Below, piece after piece: positions 50,560-63,654 of a stretch of 64,000 nucleotides of DNA. This stretch comes from Cottoperca gobio (Eukaryota; Chordata; Actinopteri; Perciformes; Bovichtidae). Each line of letters starts with the position of its first letter. The stretch's first letter is position 1. The notes beneath the pieces were generated by a model. It was not told the origin of the DNA. It did no database searches and saw nothing but the letters and a program-made list of their open reading frames with translations. The stretch spans positions 22,783,113 through 22,847,112 of the forward strand of contig NC_041359.1 of NCBI RefSeq assembly GCF_900634415.1. Reading direction: 5' to 3'. The translations under genes were made by a program, and so were the position numbers.

Positions 50560-50745
50560 AATAATGAGCCGATAATAAGATGATATAACACTGACCATTC
50601 TGCATAATAATAATTATTTCTTTTAATACTTTACATGTTGTTGCTTATACGCGTGTACTTTTACTTAAAGACAGTTTTGAGAGCAGGACTTTTACTTGTA
50701 ATAGAGTATTTTCATTTTGTGGTATTGCTGATTTTCCACCACTCA
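50560..50745 (+). mobile_element. hAT-type MITE, right half
   Basis: GATATAACACTGACCATTCT, TACTTTACATG, GTACTTTTACTTAAAGACAG, GCAGGACTTTTACTTGTAAT and AGAGTATTTTCATTTTGTGG precede a TTTTCCACCACT terminus at about 50734-50745. This is the right half of the same family found at 24654-24999, here in plus orientation with its end better preserved. Confidence 0.7.
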
Positions 50746-51089
50746 GTTGCAGCAGAAGCATTCTAGTCCTGAATGTTTAAAAATGTCTTGGTAACTTTTT
50801 GGCTCATACAGTATGTAGTACACATGGTGGTGCGTTCACAGCTCCCCTGCCCTGCACCACCACTCTGCAGCCTTATTCCCCCGAGGCCACCGCAGCATTA
50901 TGAGGTATGAAAACAGCTCCTCTCAAGCCATTTGGCTTCCTGCAGAAAGGTTGCCACAAATCCGCTCTGCACCCGGGCTGGAGGAGCTGTGAAGCGTGCC
51001 GGGGTCTTACAAGAGGGTGGGATCTGTTGATGTTATTGTTGTTTTTTCTAAATAAATCCTCAGGCTATGAGCCGTTGTCCCATGCATCT
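50746..51089. other. Unique non-coding DNA
   Basis: No gene or repeat recognised. Confidence 0.35.
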
Positions 51090-51235
51090 TTTCTCTAATG
51101 AATATTGCATGGATTCCAACTTGACTGGCCTGCCAGCCGCAGTCCTTAATAAAATCACCGTGAAATGGTGAGGTAAATTATTCTCTCACTGCGGTGGCAA
51201 CAATTAATTATTCATTAGGAGCTTTTCAGACAGTT
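51090..51235. promoter_or_regulatory. Candidate conserved non-coding element
   Basis: CTCTAATGAATATTGCATGG near 51094 and CAACAATTAATTATTCATTA near 51199 give closely spaced homeodomain cores around a GC-richer centre. No frame or repeat. Weak inference. Confidence 0.25.
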
Positions 51236-52589
51236 GAGGCCTACATACCTTTCCTGACAAAGCTTCTGATGTCAACGCATAATTAGCATTCAGAGAAAGT
51301 TCTGTAAGGCAGGAATATAAGATTGTATGTATCTGTCGAAGAAACAGATGTATGAAATGCAAATGGTATTGTATTACAGGGTTCTTCACCTCTTCAGAAC
51401 TTTGCTTTTGCCGTATTTGTCTCCGAATTACCATTTTTATTCTCTGAAAAATGGGAAATTATGATGATGGATGTGGTCGCTTTGCATGCTGCGGCTCTTA
51501 AGCTAAAGAGGACAAGAGCACACGTTGCACAAGGAACTGGTGTGTTGATGTTTTCAGGATTTAAATCAAATTACTGTGCTGACCGCTGCACTTCAGGGTG
51601 TTGTATATATTGTGTTGAATGTCAAAAGAAGTACATCTACATGTAGAAGAAGAGGACAACCTGGGTCATCCTTTCTAAGTAGTCAACAAATTGTGTTTCA
51701 GAAGAAGACCGAGGTAGCGCTTTGGCTGCATAATCCATTATTTTACTCAAGCACACACAGCATTTTTATGTGTCTCCGTGGCGAAGAAGCGGCATCCTAA
51801 ATTCCTGTACACACCTCAGTACATTAATTCGAGCGGGGAGTGCTGATGGCTTTTATTTGCAGCACGGACGCTCTGGGTCTCCTGCGCTGTTGAAAAACCC
51901 TGCATACCTACGCCACACTCTGATGCCCTTTGTCTAACCGTGGGAGTGGAAGGAGCAGCTACTTTGCATGGAGCAATTCTCAGTCAATTTTCCCAACTTC
52001 CTCAAGTGGAAAATGAGCAGAGCACAGATAAGATGCGAAAGTGCATTGTCGACTGTGTCGTATATCTGCTTTATGAAGGCATACAGTGAACACCCTGTAT
52101 AAGCAGGGAACCGACTGTGAATCGAATCACATTGCATAAATATTCTCCCATGAGCTCCAACGTAATGTGGCCGGCTCATCCGACCATTTCTGCCTCTGAT
52201 TCTATTTGTTGTGCTTTCATTAGGTATTAGTCAGTATATATACTTCAGTCTTCAAGCTGACAAAGCTATATAGTCATGACTTCATGGATAAATGGATTTA
52301 CTAAACTCAGAATAAATGCTTGCGATGCAGCCGTGGCATTGCAGAGACACTAATGGATGCAGCTGAAACCAACACCTAACTAGAATGAATGAGTCATTGA
52401 CCCAAACAGTCACACAATGATGAGATTTAAATTATAATAATAAGATATAAAGGGGTTTAAAACCGTACAGCGGTTGGATCGGCACTTCACCACTAAAATA
52501 GCTGCTGAATAATGTAAAACGTGTTCTTATATATTTTTTTTAATCGTCAGAATATTCTCCCTTTTTAGCCACGCTAGCGACAGAGCTCT
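51236..52589. other. Unique non-coding DNA
   Basis: No gene or repeat recognised. The frames at 51461-51800 and 51934-52179 have no domain. Confidence 0.35.
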
Positions 52590-52810
52590 AAGGACGGAAA
52601 GGATTGCAATGAAATTTGCACAGGCATTCGTGGTTCCCGCAGGATGAATCCTAATGAGTTTGGTCCCCTGAGCTGTCATCTACTGTACCACCACGAGCAG
52701 GTTAACATTTCTCTTTTTAGAGACATGTCTTGACATCTATTAGATGGATTGCCATGAAACTTGATTCACACATTCGTGTTCCCCTGAGCATGATTATAAA
52801 ATGTCCACTT
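52590..52810 (+). repeat. Teleost interspersed repeat with two internal units
   Basis: GGATTGCAATGAAATTTGCA with CATTCGTGGTTCCCGCAGGA (52601 on) recurs as GGATTGCCATGAAACTTGAT with CACATTCGTGTTCCCC (52746 on). Between them are CCTAATGAGTTTGGTCCCCT and TACTGTACCACCACGAGCAG. The order matches a very abundant percomorph repeat ('TGGATTGCCATGAAATTTGG...GACATTCATGGTCCCC'). Its class is not established to my knowledge. A minus-strand relative lies at 59041-59145. Confidence 0.65.
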
Positions 52811-55369
52811 CTAATATGTCTTCATGGCTTGTGCAGGGAAATGACAGGAACACAAATCAACACATGGTGTACACATGCCAACTGCAGGCAAAAGAAAATA
52901 CAAATGAATGCAAAACATAATAATAATACAAAACAAAGTGCGTAAGAAAACAATTATTAAGCAAAACTAAATGCTTCTAGTTCAAAACATAAATGCTATT
53001 TGACAATGTGTTCAACTGCCAGTTTTGTTTTAAAGGGTGATAAGCCGCCGAATAGAGAGTAAATGTTGGCTGTGGCACGGGACAACTTCAGGTCACCTTC
53101 AACCACTTATAGGTGTTCCCTATATTAAGAAATATGTATATATTTTTAATTATTATATTTTCAGGGATTAGGGTCTGGTACGGCGGACTCTGTGTTTACT
53201 ATTCATAGATTTCAGAAGAGGCAGACAAAAGAATTGAGTGTCTGGTACAAATGTTAAGTGACCCTCCACAGTGTACGCTGAGGAAAAAACTTAATTTCAG
53301 ACCCTGGTGATAAGTCTTTCAACCATAACCTTTAAAGAAATGTCTTGTTAAAGCCTGAAACTACTTCTTTAATCTTTTGCTTTGAGATTTTATTAAGAGG
53401 ATTGAAGCTACACCCTGCTACCAGTCTATAAGCAGGTGTGAGTATACTGGTAAGAATTAAGAAGATTACCTTTAATGTAGAATCTTCTCCTTGTTTTATA
53501 GCCTTTTGAAGCCTCAGATTTTCTATTTGGTGCAAAATAAACTTTGTCCACAAGATGTCCCCACATTAATATATTGGTAAGTTTATGAGTCTCACAATTT
53601 GGTTTTACTAGTTTTAATTTAGAAATGCCTAAACACCCTACTAAACAGTTTATTCAGTGTGGAAGGATCTGCATGAGGATGTCCTATATAAGCCCACCCT
53701 CCCTATTAAATGGACTTGCCACTCTGTAAAAACTGCAGAGCATATGAGCTGGGCTCAGTCTGTTGGCCACGCAGGAGGAGAAGATAATAAAGGGGAATTC
53801 AAATGTTATGCTGGAGTTATGTGCTCATTCCAGCCTTCACTGAAGCTGGGGCCCGAGCCAAAGAGTCCCGTGGTGTAACAGTGCTCTTGTCTCTCAAATT
53901 TTATCACTCAATAGACATGCCATCTGGCCAGCCTCAGAGGTGCACAGAGACTGATCCAAAATAGAAGCAGCAATAGAAAAGGTCAGACACAGAGTAAAGG
54001 CATCTGTAAAATTACTCTCTCTTGGCATCGCAGCGTAACACTGACAGATTTAGTGCAAATCTTTGATGTCTTTTCTATAAAGAGGAGGAAAATGCTTTGG
54101 TCACAAATGAGGGTGTTCACTTTTATCGCCGGTAATAATAATAACATTAATGCCTGTATCCTCTCGATAATAACCTGTTCCATGTCCTTGATATGTAAAA
54201 AATAATTGAAAGGAACAATGGGAAATTGCCTCTTAAAAAAGATTTGATTTGGACAAAGAGCCAGAGCGGCAAGGCCACCAATAGCAGGAGATAAATCTGC
54301 TGATGCACCTTTTCCTGCATCACAAATCCCCGTGATTACCCCAGTCTTCTGTGTTTTGTGTGAATGATTTGCTTGGGCTTCATCAGCGACTCAGTCATTC
54401 AAAAATGGATCCATCCTAACCTCTCCCCGTGAAGGCACGCTCGGGCTTGAAAACTCTGATCTATGGTACTGCAGCAGGAATTGACCCTCATCGGATAAAC
54501 CGCTCCAAATTGCCTCCTTGATATATAGCTGGCCCTTGTTACCGCTCTCCCCCCTGTCAATTTTCCACATTCCCCTCAAGGTCAGCTCTCCGTGCTGTTG
54601 GACAAAGTAGCAGAACAGCTCTCCTCTTACTGCCTGCCTACATCACATCCAGCGCTCGTGCCTCCACCCCTCTGCCCCTGGGATCCAATCACAATTCAGA
54701 TACCTTAATGACTACAGCCACCTTCCTGCATCACCACTGGGGCTGGAGGAGCGTGTTAACAACACAAGATGACTTCAAATCAAGGCAACGCAGAGCTTAG
54801 AAATACTATTAAACCCTCAAGGCATTCAACCATCTCTCGAATGCATATGATACCTCAGATGGGCTTTGATTATAAAACCCACATGACCTTAATCATTTCA
54901 TATGTCAGCGTAGTCTACAGGGCGGCAACTAGTGATTGCAAAAACAACATGACACTTGTGTGCATCCCTGAACGTATTGATTTAAACTAGGATGTGTTTT
55001 ATTGCTTATGAGTTTGTTTGTAAGAGGAAGAATATGTTGTTTCTTATTCTCAGATCATTTCACTGTAAAAAGGAGCAGGAAAGAAGCCCTGCAAAAGGGA
55101 ATTTGTTGCCCTCCCACCCCTTCAATCTACACCATGGGCCTTCTATTGCTCGCCTCATTTCCTTAAAAGCTTCTTCATCAGACAATAGGACCCCTGTGAA
55201 GACGGAACATGCCCCGCCACGGGTAATTTGTGTGTTTACACAGGAGCTGCAGCAGTTTGATGTGTGACATATCACCACTAGGCCGTACTTTCCCCACACT
55301 GTTGCATAAACTTGTTCTAACTCATCTAACTTAACTTAATTTCTTTCCTCCAGACAAATCTGTGTGCTT
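52811..55369. other. Unique non-coding DNA
   Basis: A 2.5-kb stretch with no recognised transposon or gene; the frames at 53332-53553, 53657-53878, 54391-54579 and 54769-55299 lack domains. Confidence 0.4.
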
Positions 55370-55560
55370 TGTGTGGGATGTGTGTTTAGATCAGATTAGA
55401 TTTCTAATTTTTTTAATTAGATTAATCTCTAATGATCCCTGTAGGAAAATTGCATTGTTGTATCTGCAGGAAATAAGTTTTAGAAAACACTGGAGCAGGA
55501 GCAGAGCATATTGAAGATAATACAACAGATAAAAACACCCAGTAAATACAAGATAAATGG
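55370..55560. repeat. Probable retrotransposon-tail-like repeat
   Basis: TTTAATTAGATTAATCTCTA and ATGATCCCTGTAGGAAAATTGC, followed by an A-rich region with AGATAATACAACAGATAAAA, resembles common fish repeats of the 'TTATTGATCCCTGTGGGAAATT' type. Divergent, and the class is uncertain. Confidence 0.4.
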
Positions 55561-56700
55561 TCTTTGTTGCAGAATTAGGTAGGAAAGAGGGAATTCGGAT
55601 TTATGTAGAAATTACTTTTAATACAAGGTACCCTTTTTCTGAGTCTTTGACCACTAGTAGCGCTATGAAGCAATGTTATACTGAGTAAGTTGAATCTTGC
55701 ATGAGCATGGGGACACGGGCGACGCAATACACATTCCTGTCACTGGTTTCACTTTATGCTACTGATTGACAGGTGGTGCTGGTTACATGCAAAGCAGTGC
55801 AGAAATACATCAGCAATAAGATCATGCAAAGGAGATGATGAAAAAGACTGCAAGCTAACAAGCGGAAGGAAGTATTGTGTAGCCAGATATCTGACAGCAC
55901 AAAGGAGTGCTTGAAGTGCTCCAGAAGAGAGAAAGTTCACTGTGTGTGATTGATGGAAGGGGAGGAGGCCTGTAAACAAACACAAGATCAAAACAAAGCT
56001 TGTGTGACCCAGGTTTTTCTCAGAAACCACCTTTTGTGGCGTCCATTAGTGTGTATCACTACGTACTATGTGTGTCTCAAAGCCTGCGTGATTACATTGA
56101 TAAGTGTTCTGACTACTTATAAAATAAAATACCTCTGCGCATGTTGTCCTGGCACAGACCTGTGTGCAGGTCACATTATGACGCACAGTCACCCGGCTGT
56201 CGAGCCACACAACACGGGGAAAATTAGAAAGATTAAATTGTGTAATGGCATTAATGCACCCGGGTTACTTGAAACTGAATGCGGTAGCTGTTGTATTGAT
56301 TACCCAGGATGCCCCTTCAACTTCATGTTGACACAGCTGGCTGTTATGATACATGATCAGGTTCATTATGAAATTGCCATGGTAATACATTTTATATATC
56401 TATAGAAATTCGGAGAGAAATAAATAATGCTATCAGTCAAAGTCGTCTGTAACTTTGTTAATTGTGCATTTTGTTTAGTTTTTTGGCAAACATTCATTTG
56501 TGTGTGGGGCGTTCAGGAAGGAACGGAAATGATTTAAGAGGCGCTGGATTAATTACATGATATGATCATATGTGTATTATTAACATGATATGAATCATTA
56601 ACTTTTATAATACGGTTATCCTCAATACTGGTATATCACAACACCCCGAGTCATCACTATATAAAGAATAAACAGCTGGATGTGGGATTACTGAGCAAGC
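55561..56700. other. Unique non-coding DNA
   Basis: No gene or repeat recognised. The 151-codon frame at 55950-56405 has no family signature and is partly opposed by 55749-56030. Confidence 0.35.
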
Positions 56701-57258
56701 AGCCATCCATCCATCCATCGTCCACCGCTTATCCGGGGTCGGGTCGCGAGGGCAGCAGCTCCAGTAAGGAACCCCAATCTTCCCTTCTCCGGGCCACATC
56801 CTCCAGCTCCGACTGGGGGATCCTGAGGCGTTCCCAGGCCAGTGAGGAGATATAATCTCTCCACCGAGTCCTGGGTCTTCCCCGGGGTCTCCTCCCAGCT
56901 GGACGTGCCTGGAACACCTCCCTAGGGAGGCGTCCAGGTGGCATACTTACTAGATGAACCACCTCAACTGGTTCCTTTCAACGTAAAGGAGCAGCGGCTC
57001 TACTCCGAGTCTCTCACAGATGGCTGAGCTTCTCACCCTATCTCTAAGGGAGACGTCAGCCACCCGTCTGAGAAAACCCATTTCGGCCGCTTGTACCCGT
57101 GATCTCGTTCTTTCGGTCATGACCCAGCCTTCATGACCATAGGTGAGGGTAGGAACGAAGATCGACCGGTATATTGAGAGCTTCGCCTTCTGGCTCAGCT
57201 CTCTTTTCGTCACAACGGTGCGGTAAAGTGACTGTAAGCGCGCAGCCAGCACATTCAA
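56701..57258 (-). mobile_element. Rex3/RTE-like LINE 3' end, frameshifted
   Basis: Minus frame 57258-56950 contains SIYRSIFVPTLTYGHEGWVM, TRSRVQAAEMGFLRRVADVS and LGVEPLLLYVERNQLRW. A second minus frame (56962-56729) continues with LVSMPPGRLPREVFQARPAG and RPRGRPRTRWRDYISSLAWE, and ends at a stop after RPDPG. The two frames are one protein broken by an indel near 56955, beside TGGTTC. A GGATGGATGGATGG tail follows at 56716-56703 on the minus strand, the (GATG)n end reported for Rex3. The reverse-transcriptase core and endonuclease are absent, so this is a 5'-truncated dead copy of about 560 bp. Confidence 0.85.
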
Positions 57259-59040
57259 ATATTTCCTTAAATCAGGAAATATCTAAATATGTATATATGT
57301 AATGTAATGTATGTAATATATCCAGACTTGACAAAGTAGGTAGTTGCTAACTTTTGGTACTTTTGGTACTTAAAAAGTAGGGTCAGTTCGATACCCAGCC
57401 ATCGTTCTGTACATGGCCCTAGAGATAAAACTGACTTCTTTTTAAAGTCCAAAAATTGCATTTTATCTAAGTGTGATGAGTCCACCGCCTCAACACTCAC
57501 AGATCTAATAAGTGGATTACATCCTTTAGTAAGCCATTCAAGAGACTAATGTCCCCTGAACTGCTCTCCTGAGCAAATGATGCATTGCTGTGGAAGCCGG
57601 AGCTGGACAGACCTTCAGTCGCTTTCAGGCTCGCCGACTCTGTTGCCTGGCGTTGTTCCACTGTAGAAAACATCTGCCAAAAGCTCTTTTCTGTCCTGAG
57701 AGGAACAGGGAGAAACACACACAGAGTTTATGTGAATGTGTGTTTGAGCTGGAAGTGCAGCAAGGCCATTTTATACAGTGTACAGGTGAAAGCTGCAGCC
57801 ACTAACTAGAATAGATATTTTCCCACTTGTATGTGTGAGCTAATTGGCTTTTGCAACACTATGCCCTCACCCTGACCCTTAATGAAGATCCCGCTCTCTC
57901 TCGGTTCAGCAAGCCAGGATTTATGCCACTTTCATCTGCACCTCCATGCCTGGGCAAAAGGTAATTGCCTCTGACTTTTGACCTGTGAGTGTCAGTTCTG
58001 TGTGTCACAGTGCAATTATATTCAGTCCAGTCGAAGCTGGAGGTGGTGCAATGTTTATTTGGTTCCTGGTTACAATGCTGCTGTTGTTTTTGTAAAATAA
58101 CTAACCTAATGAGACCCCATTCTCTTAGATGGCAGTTCAGATTTATTTTGTAATATCTGAGAAAAAGAGAGGGGGTACATGCTGTGCACTTTGATGAGGT
58201 GGGGTAAACCGTAAGATCAAGGCAGCTCCTAGAAATGAACACAGAACCCTGGTGGCGTATGTTGGCTGTGAATCGATTGAGAACGTAGAGCAGTTACTGC
58301 AGCTTAGTATACTGTATAGAAGCCGCGTTTCACATTGCTGAGTTAATCAATTTTAATCACATTACATCAGCGGCTCCTAACCACCGAGCTGCAGACTGAA
58401 CCAGACCTGAGAACATTCGCTCCAAGGCAGAGAGAAAATATTAAGATTGAATGATTATTCTTAAACTTTGTAGACTTCTGTCTGCACTCGTCACTCTCTG
58501 ACATGTCCACACCAGGACTAATTTTAAACTTAAGTATGTCACCAGTCCATTGGGTCATCAACCACTTCCACTCTCGGTCTGCATGTGCTGCATTCCCTAT
58601 TTTTGCAACCGGGTAGCTAACATGAGCAAACATAGACTGCATAGTAGATGGACACCACAGCTCAACTTCTTGAGATGTTATTTGGAGCAAGAGTCTGCAC
58701 AGAAGTGATCAGGGTATCCAGGTCCCACCCACACACCTGCCCGAGCTAATCATGAGCCCATCATGATCGCAGCTTGTTAGCCTTCGAGTTGCTACGTTAG
58801 CACCACGGTAGATGTTTGGCTATAAAGACACAACAACTAACCAGCTTTGAGCTAAATGCTTACATTCTCACAACGACAAAGCTACATGGTGACGTTAAGC
58901 AGGTACAAATGTTGCCAGATCTTAGTTCAGCTTGTTATTATACTAACATTTACAAATGAACAATAGACACAAAGTACAGCTGAGGCTGATCGGTCTCAAC
59001 CCAAAGTATTGGACATATTGAAATCTTGACCTAATGACGG
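57259..59040. other. Unique non-coding DNA
   Basis: No gene recognised. A run of TGTAATGTAATGTATGTAAT near 57298-57317 is low complexity. The frames at 57497-58690 are short and without domains. Confidence 0.35.
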
Positions 59041-59145
59041 TGTTGCATGAAAGATTGCTGGATCAAAGTTATTCTATTTCATTCCTCGGGGACTTTGAAT
59101 GTCTTTACCAAATTACATAACAATCCATCCAATAGTTAAAATGTA
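59041..59145 (-). repeat. Teleost interspersed repeat, minus copy
   Basis: On the minus strand: AACTATTGGATGGATTGTTA, TGTAATTTGGTAAAGACATTC and AAAGTCCCCGAGGAATGAA. This matches one internal unit of the repeat at 52590-52810 in the opposite orientation. Confidence 0.6.
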
Positions 59146-59186
59146 AACATCGTGGTAGCACTAGAGAAAAAGTGTGTGCGTACGTG

Positions 59187-59188
<2 letters not shown>

Positions 59189-59233
<45 letters not shown>
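59189..59233. repeat. (TG)n microsatellite
   Basis: A pure TG tract of 45 bp, preceded by GTGCGTACGTGCATG. Confidence 0.95.
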
Positions 59234-59236
<3 letters not shown>

Positions 59237-60129
59237 AATGTTTATGTCCCAAATCAATTTCCATTCTTCACACTCTTGCACTTGTGAATAAATGCCGACC
59301 CAGGAGAAAACACTGAATTGTATGTGATGCTCTACTGCATCCTCTGTTTTGTAAAGCAATAAAAGTCCTTATTTGAGTGGGAAAAATGAGAGGAACAACA
59401 TAAAACAACGTAACAGAGGGAAATAATGTTTAAAGGACGTTGAGAACTTGAAGGCACTTTGCAAGTATGCACAGTACACAGGCCTTTCCTTTCCCAAGCC
59501 CTGATACAGGCTGAAGAATAGCACCGCAGGGAGTTTTGAGAGACTAGATCTGACCGCTGAAGCGTTCAGAAATCTTGTTTTCAGGTGGATGAGGTTAACA
59601 ATGTGTGTTGTTTAAGTAAACCAGATTTCTTATAGCCGCAATATTCAATTGAATAGCGCTTATAAATCAGCTAATGCAGGAAAATGTGAGTCTTAGAATG
59701 TCATCTTATCTCAGAGGGAGCAGACATTATTCAATATCCTCTCAGGTCACATACTTTAGGGCCGTGCAGTGAAATACTCTGACCTTGTGTGTGAGCTCGG
59801 CACACGAAGGGGGTGGAGGAATCATTGTAGGGGCACGGCACTAAGCTTCCCACAGCCAATAGGAGCTTGACTGACCTCAACATTTAGCACCATAGTGTCC
59901 AGATCATCCATGTGTGTGATCTGGGCACTGAATGAACTCAACTTTTCTTCACTTTAGTCACTTCAGATGAAGTCTGAGGCCGAGGTGCCACTGGCAACTT
60001 TTGGACTGTCTCAGTGGATATAGACCCAAAGATAACGTCTGGAGTATCTGTGAAACATATGCAGTGATTTTTTTCATTTTATTTCATAAATATTCAGAGA
60101 CGCTCAGTCCCATTCAATGATGTCTGCAG
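59234..60129. other. Unique non-coding DNA
   Basis: No gene or repeat recognised. It ends in ATGATGTCTGCAG, a possible splice acceptor. Confidence 0.35.
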
Positions 60130-60202
60130 TTTGTTAACGTGCCTCCGAGACGGCTGTTTATCCGCAGAGCTCATCTGGCCCTGTTCGAGAGCTCCTGCCA
60201 AG
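60130..60202 (+). other. Possible 73-bp exon (splice-site-bounded)
   Basis: A TCTGCAG acceptor-like end at 60129 and a CCAAG|GTAAGA donor at 60202/60203 (a full consensus match) bound a 73-bp segment that is GC-richer than its flanks, with several CpGs. Two of three plus frames are open across it, one reading FVNVPPRRLFIRRAHLALFE. An alternative acceptor is CCGCAG at 60168. I recognise no protein, and the pyrimidine tract before the acceptor is poor. It could be a non-coding RNA exon or a chance match. Confidence 0.2.
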
Positions 60203-63200
60203 GTAAGACACTTGACACAGGAGACACTATGCACAATTAACATTTAACAGACATCACTTTAAAAGTAATTACCTGCATAAGTAGGCTATTTTCAACTAGA
60301 TACGCATGAAGGATTTAGTGCTTTGTCAATGTTATAACAATACTGTGTGAGTGTGTGAGTGTGTGATTTCCCTCTACAAATATTTAACAAGCTATTCTCA
60401 TTTATAATTAATAAGAGAAATTTACTAGATCTAATAAGTTGTATCAGAAACCTGGGGTCATAAAAGGCCCAGAGCATGGCTGCAGGGAGAATTAATGGAA
60501 GCTGTTAAGTTAGAAGAACATAAATGTAGTCAAAGATGTAAAATGTAACATTCATTCAACATTATTCCAGCGAGTTGTGATGCTTTCCAACCGTACCATA
60601 TACTGTATCTATTTAATTCAGTGCACTGCTCTATTAATACTAATTAAAACTAATCTAAAACCAAGAATACATTTACACACCCTCTGTGAGATGATCTGTA
60701 GAAGAGGGGTCCTTGAAGGCACCACATAGAAGATATTTCTATATGGAGGGGGGAGCTTTGAATCAGTTGCCCTTCTGCCAGTGTTGGTCAAGTTCAACAA
60801 AATGGTTTCATAGCTTCATGTACCGAGCTCTGACTAAGTGAAGCATGTTAGCATGAAATTGTATCCTTTTTGGCAATGACATCAAGTCTTTTTGTGTCTC
60901 CATTTTTCTCACGCACCCTGCTTCGTGCTGGTATGTGTGTGTTGTCATGGCACGTCGACTGCTTTATTTAGACCTTTACAATGTGCTGTGGCTTAGCGTT
61001 GATGCCTCTGCCCATTTGTCGACTTAATTCATCTTCCAATACCTGGCTTAAATGAATTGACCGCAGTTTTCACTGAATTGTTTGCTGCTATTCTCTGCAA
61101 TTTGAAGCCGAGCAATCGATCAATCAGTATGAAATTATCCGCTTTATTTATTATTTCGGCGGTTTTGCCGTTTTATCTGGAGTCCTGTCTGTCTTAACTA
61201 TTTCTTCCATTCATCATCCAAAGTCAACCACTGAATTTTTCATTTGTTTAAAACCCAATGCTGTCTCTGCTGCCAGTTCAGAACATTTCCCCCAGCACAC
61301 TGTCCTATTTGAGAGGCCGCCTGGTGGATGTGTGGTGACTATTCTCAGACAGAGAAAATCTTTCAACCAACCTTTCTTGTAATTGTGCAGACCCTGCGTT
61401 TCCAGAGTGGGAAATGTGACAGGTGTGAAGGAATATCCAGATCTGCTATTCATCAAAGGGGACAACAATGTCATAACTGTTATATATAATAAACCACCAC
61501 ATGAATCTAGTTCATACTTTAATGTAGCCTACATTGAACCACGAAGATACAAAATAAAGCATCTACAAAAAACTAGGAGTTCCACTGCAAAGAAAAAGTG
61601 AATGTTTTGGCTTATCGTATATAAGCTAATTGCTAACATCAATTAGGCTAATGGCATCACAAGCCTTTTGGTGATTTCTAACAAACCTTTTCATTTGATA
61701 TGAAAACATTTACCATCATGAAAGGATGTTATAGATTGTTACAGATATGTACAGATTATTTGATGTATCTCGTACTTTTATCTTGGAACAGAGACAGGCT
61801 TCCCACGTTCAGCCTTTATGCTAAGCTAGGCTATGTACTCTAAGTTGGCGTGGAGGTGAAGTGTTTGTGAGTGTGAATGCATGAACTCATGGACACATGC
61901 ACTTACATGGTCTTAGCTATTGTGAATTTGCGGTTGTTATATGTTATCTATATGCAAATTCAATGTATTGCACCCAAGTGGTTTACTATCTAAGTATTCA
62001 AAGTCACCCTTAATGTCTATACAAATAAATAAAAGACATAACTTCTTATATTTCACCTCTATTACCTTTTGCATATGTAGAATAATGCAGGAGGCACATT
62101 TACAGGTGCAGAGCAGCAGCTAAAGTCCCAGCTCAATAACAAAAGTTCTTTAACGCATTAAATATTCACTACTCGCTGCACACAACTGGCCAATCCAATA
62201 AGTTTTCAGAGCACTAAACCAATTCATCAACCAAATCAGGTCCTCCTTGGCTGAAAAACACTATATCATCACCCACTCCTGAGCAGAGCCCTGAGCTATT
62301 GAACAGTGTGAATTCAACCAGTGTTCACGGTCTGATCGATGTTTTCTCTGGATAGTCTCCCCAGTGTAAACAATACAGGAAGTTGTTTGACTCTGCAGAT
62401 GGACTCTTATTCATCATCTCTAAAGTGAGACTGTGGGAGATCAGCTGTTGGGAGCTCAGTGAATATATGCAGAGAACAATTCAAAGCGAAGCAAGGTCAA
62501 AAACGGCATCCTTAATCTTATACTCTTTTATCTAGTGGGGGAAATATTTTTAGACAAATTTGATCTCTTTCCAAATCCGCATGAGTTATCAGCACAGTAG
62601 AGGTACTCGGGGGTATTTATAGGTCAGCGTTCAGAGAATGTACCATATTTTTGCACTTTTTTAGGGTTAATTTATACAGTGAAACAAGTAAGTTAGGTCT
62701 CTGAAGATGAGACACACAGGTCAGACGGCATGAGACAAGTGGAACAAATACAAAGGTCAATACTATCAGACAAGAATTTGCATTGATATATTTTACATAG
62801 AAGGTCAAATATTTTGTAACCAGTCACTGGCGCAACCAAACACTCACTGGGGGTTAAAGAGATAAAACTATGCCTAAAATTAGAAGGTGAAAATAGTTAC
62901 ACTTCTGCCGAAGCAATTTTGTTGTTTTTTTCTACTCATCCTCTTTGATTGTCTGTTTGACAAATACCGTGTTTTTTTCCTCAGCTTTGAAACATTTGAC
63001 GTCAGCAGCTATGAACACATTTGTATCAAAGTAGCAAATTAAAACCTTCAGTTGAACTTGTGTGTGTCATCGGCCAACATTCATGGTGATTGAAACACGT
63101 CGTGTGTATCCTTGTCGGAGGAAAATAAGAGTTATAAGTCAATTCATTGAAAAATAAGATACATAATTTATCAAATCTATATAGCGACATAAATCGGTCA

Positions 63201-63654
63201 ATCACCTACACAGCTCAGGTTTTAACTTTAGATCACAGCTGTGATACATGTGAGTATGTAACAGTCAGACTGTAGCAACACTATTAACAAACCTTTGCTC
63301 CAGTAAACACCCAAAGTGCACTGTTAATGATACAGAGTAGTCCAATATTAAATATAATATATATATATAATATACTGTTTACAAATATTCTTCCATTAAA
63401 AAAAATAATACAATGTGAATTCAGCTATAAGACTGATTCCATGTTAAAGTTCTTATACAATTGATTTACATTTAATATGTATTTACTCTCTTTAATTCCT
63501 TTTTAATTGTCCAATTATATATCAGTTGATGAAAGGCTTTATAACCATTTGGCTCTTTATGTGTGGATCATTTTAAACTCTTGCTGACGTTGATACAAAA
63601 ATGTTTAAAGCTGTTGATGTTAAATGTTTCAAAGCTGAGGACGACACAAGTTTA
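60203..63654. other. Unique non-coding DNA
   Basis: A 3.4-kb AT-rich stretch with no gene or recognised transposon. The frames at 61214-61601, 61941-62123 and 62617-62808 have no domain. Short ATATAT runs near 63353-63372. Confidence 0.4.

Noticed and set aside
55950..56405. 151-codon plus frame
   Set aside because: No domain or homologue recognised and partly opposed by a minus frame. A frame of this length is expected by chance in 64 kb.
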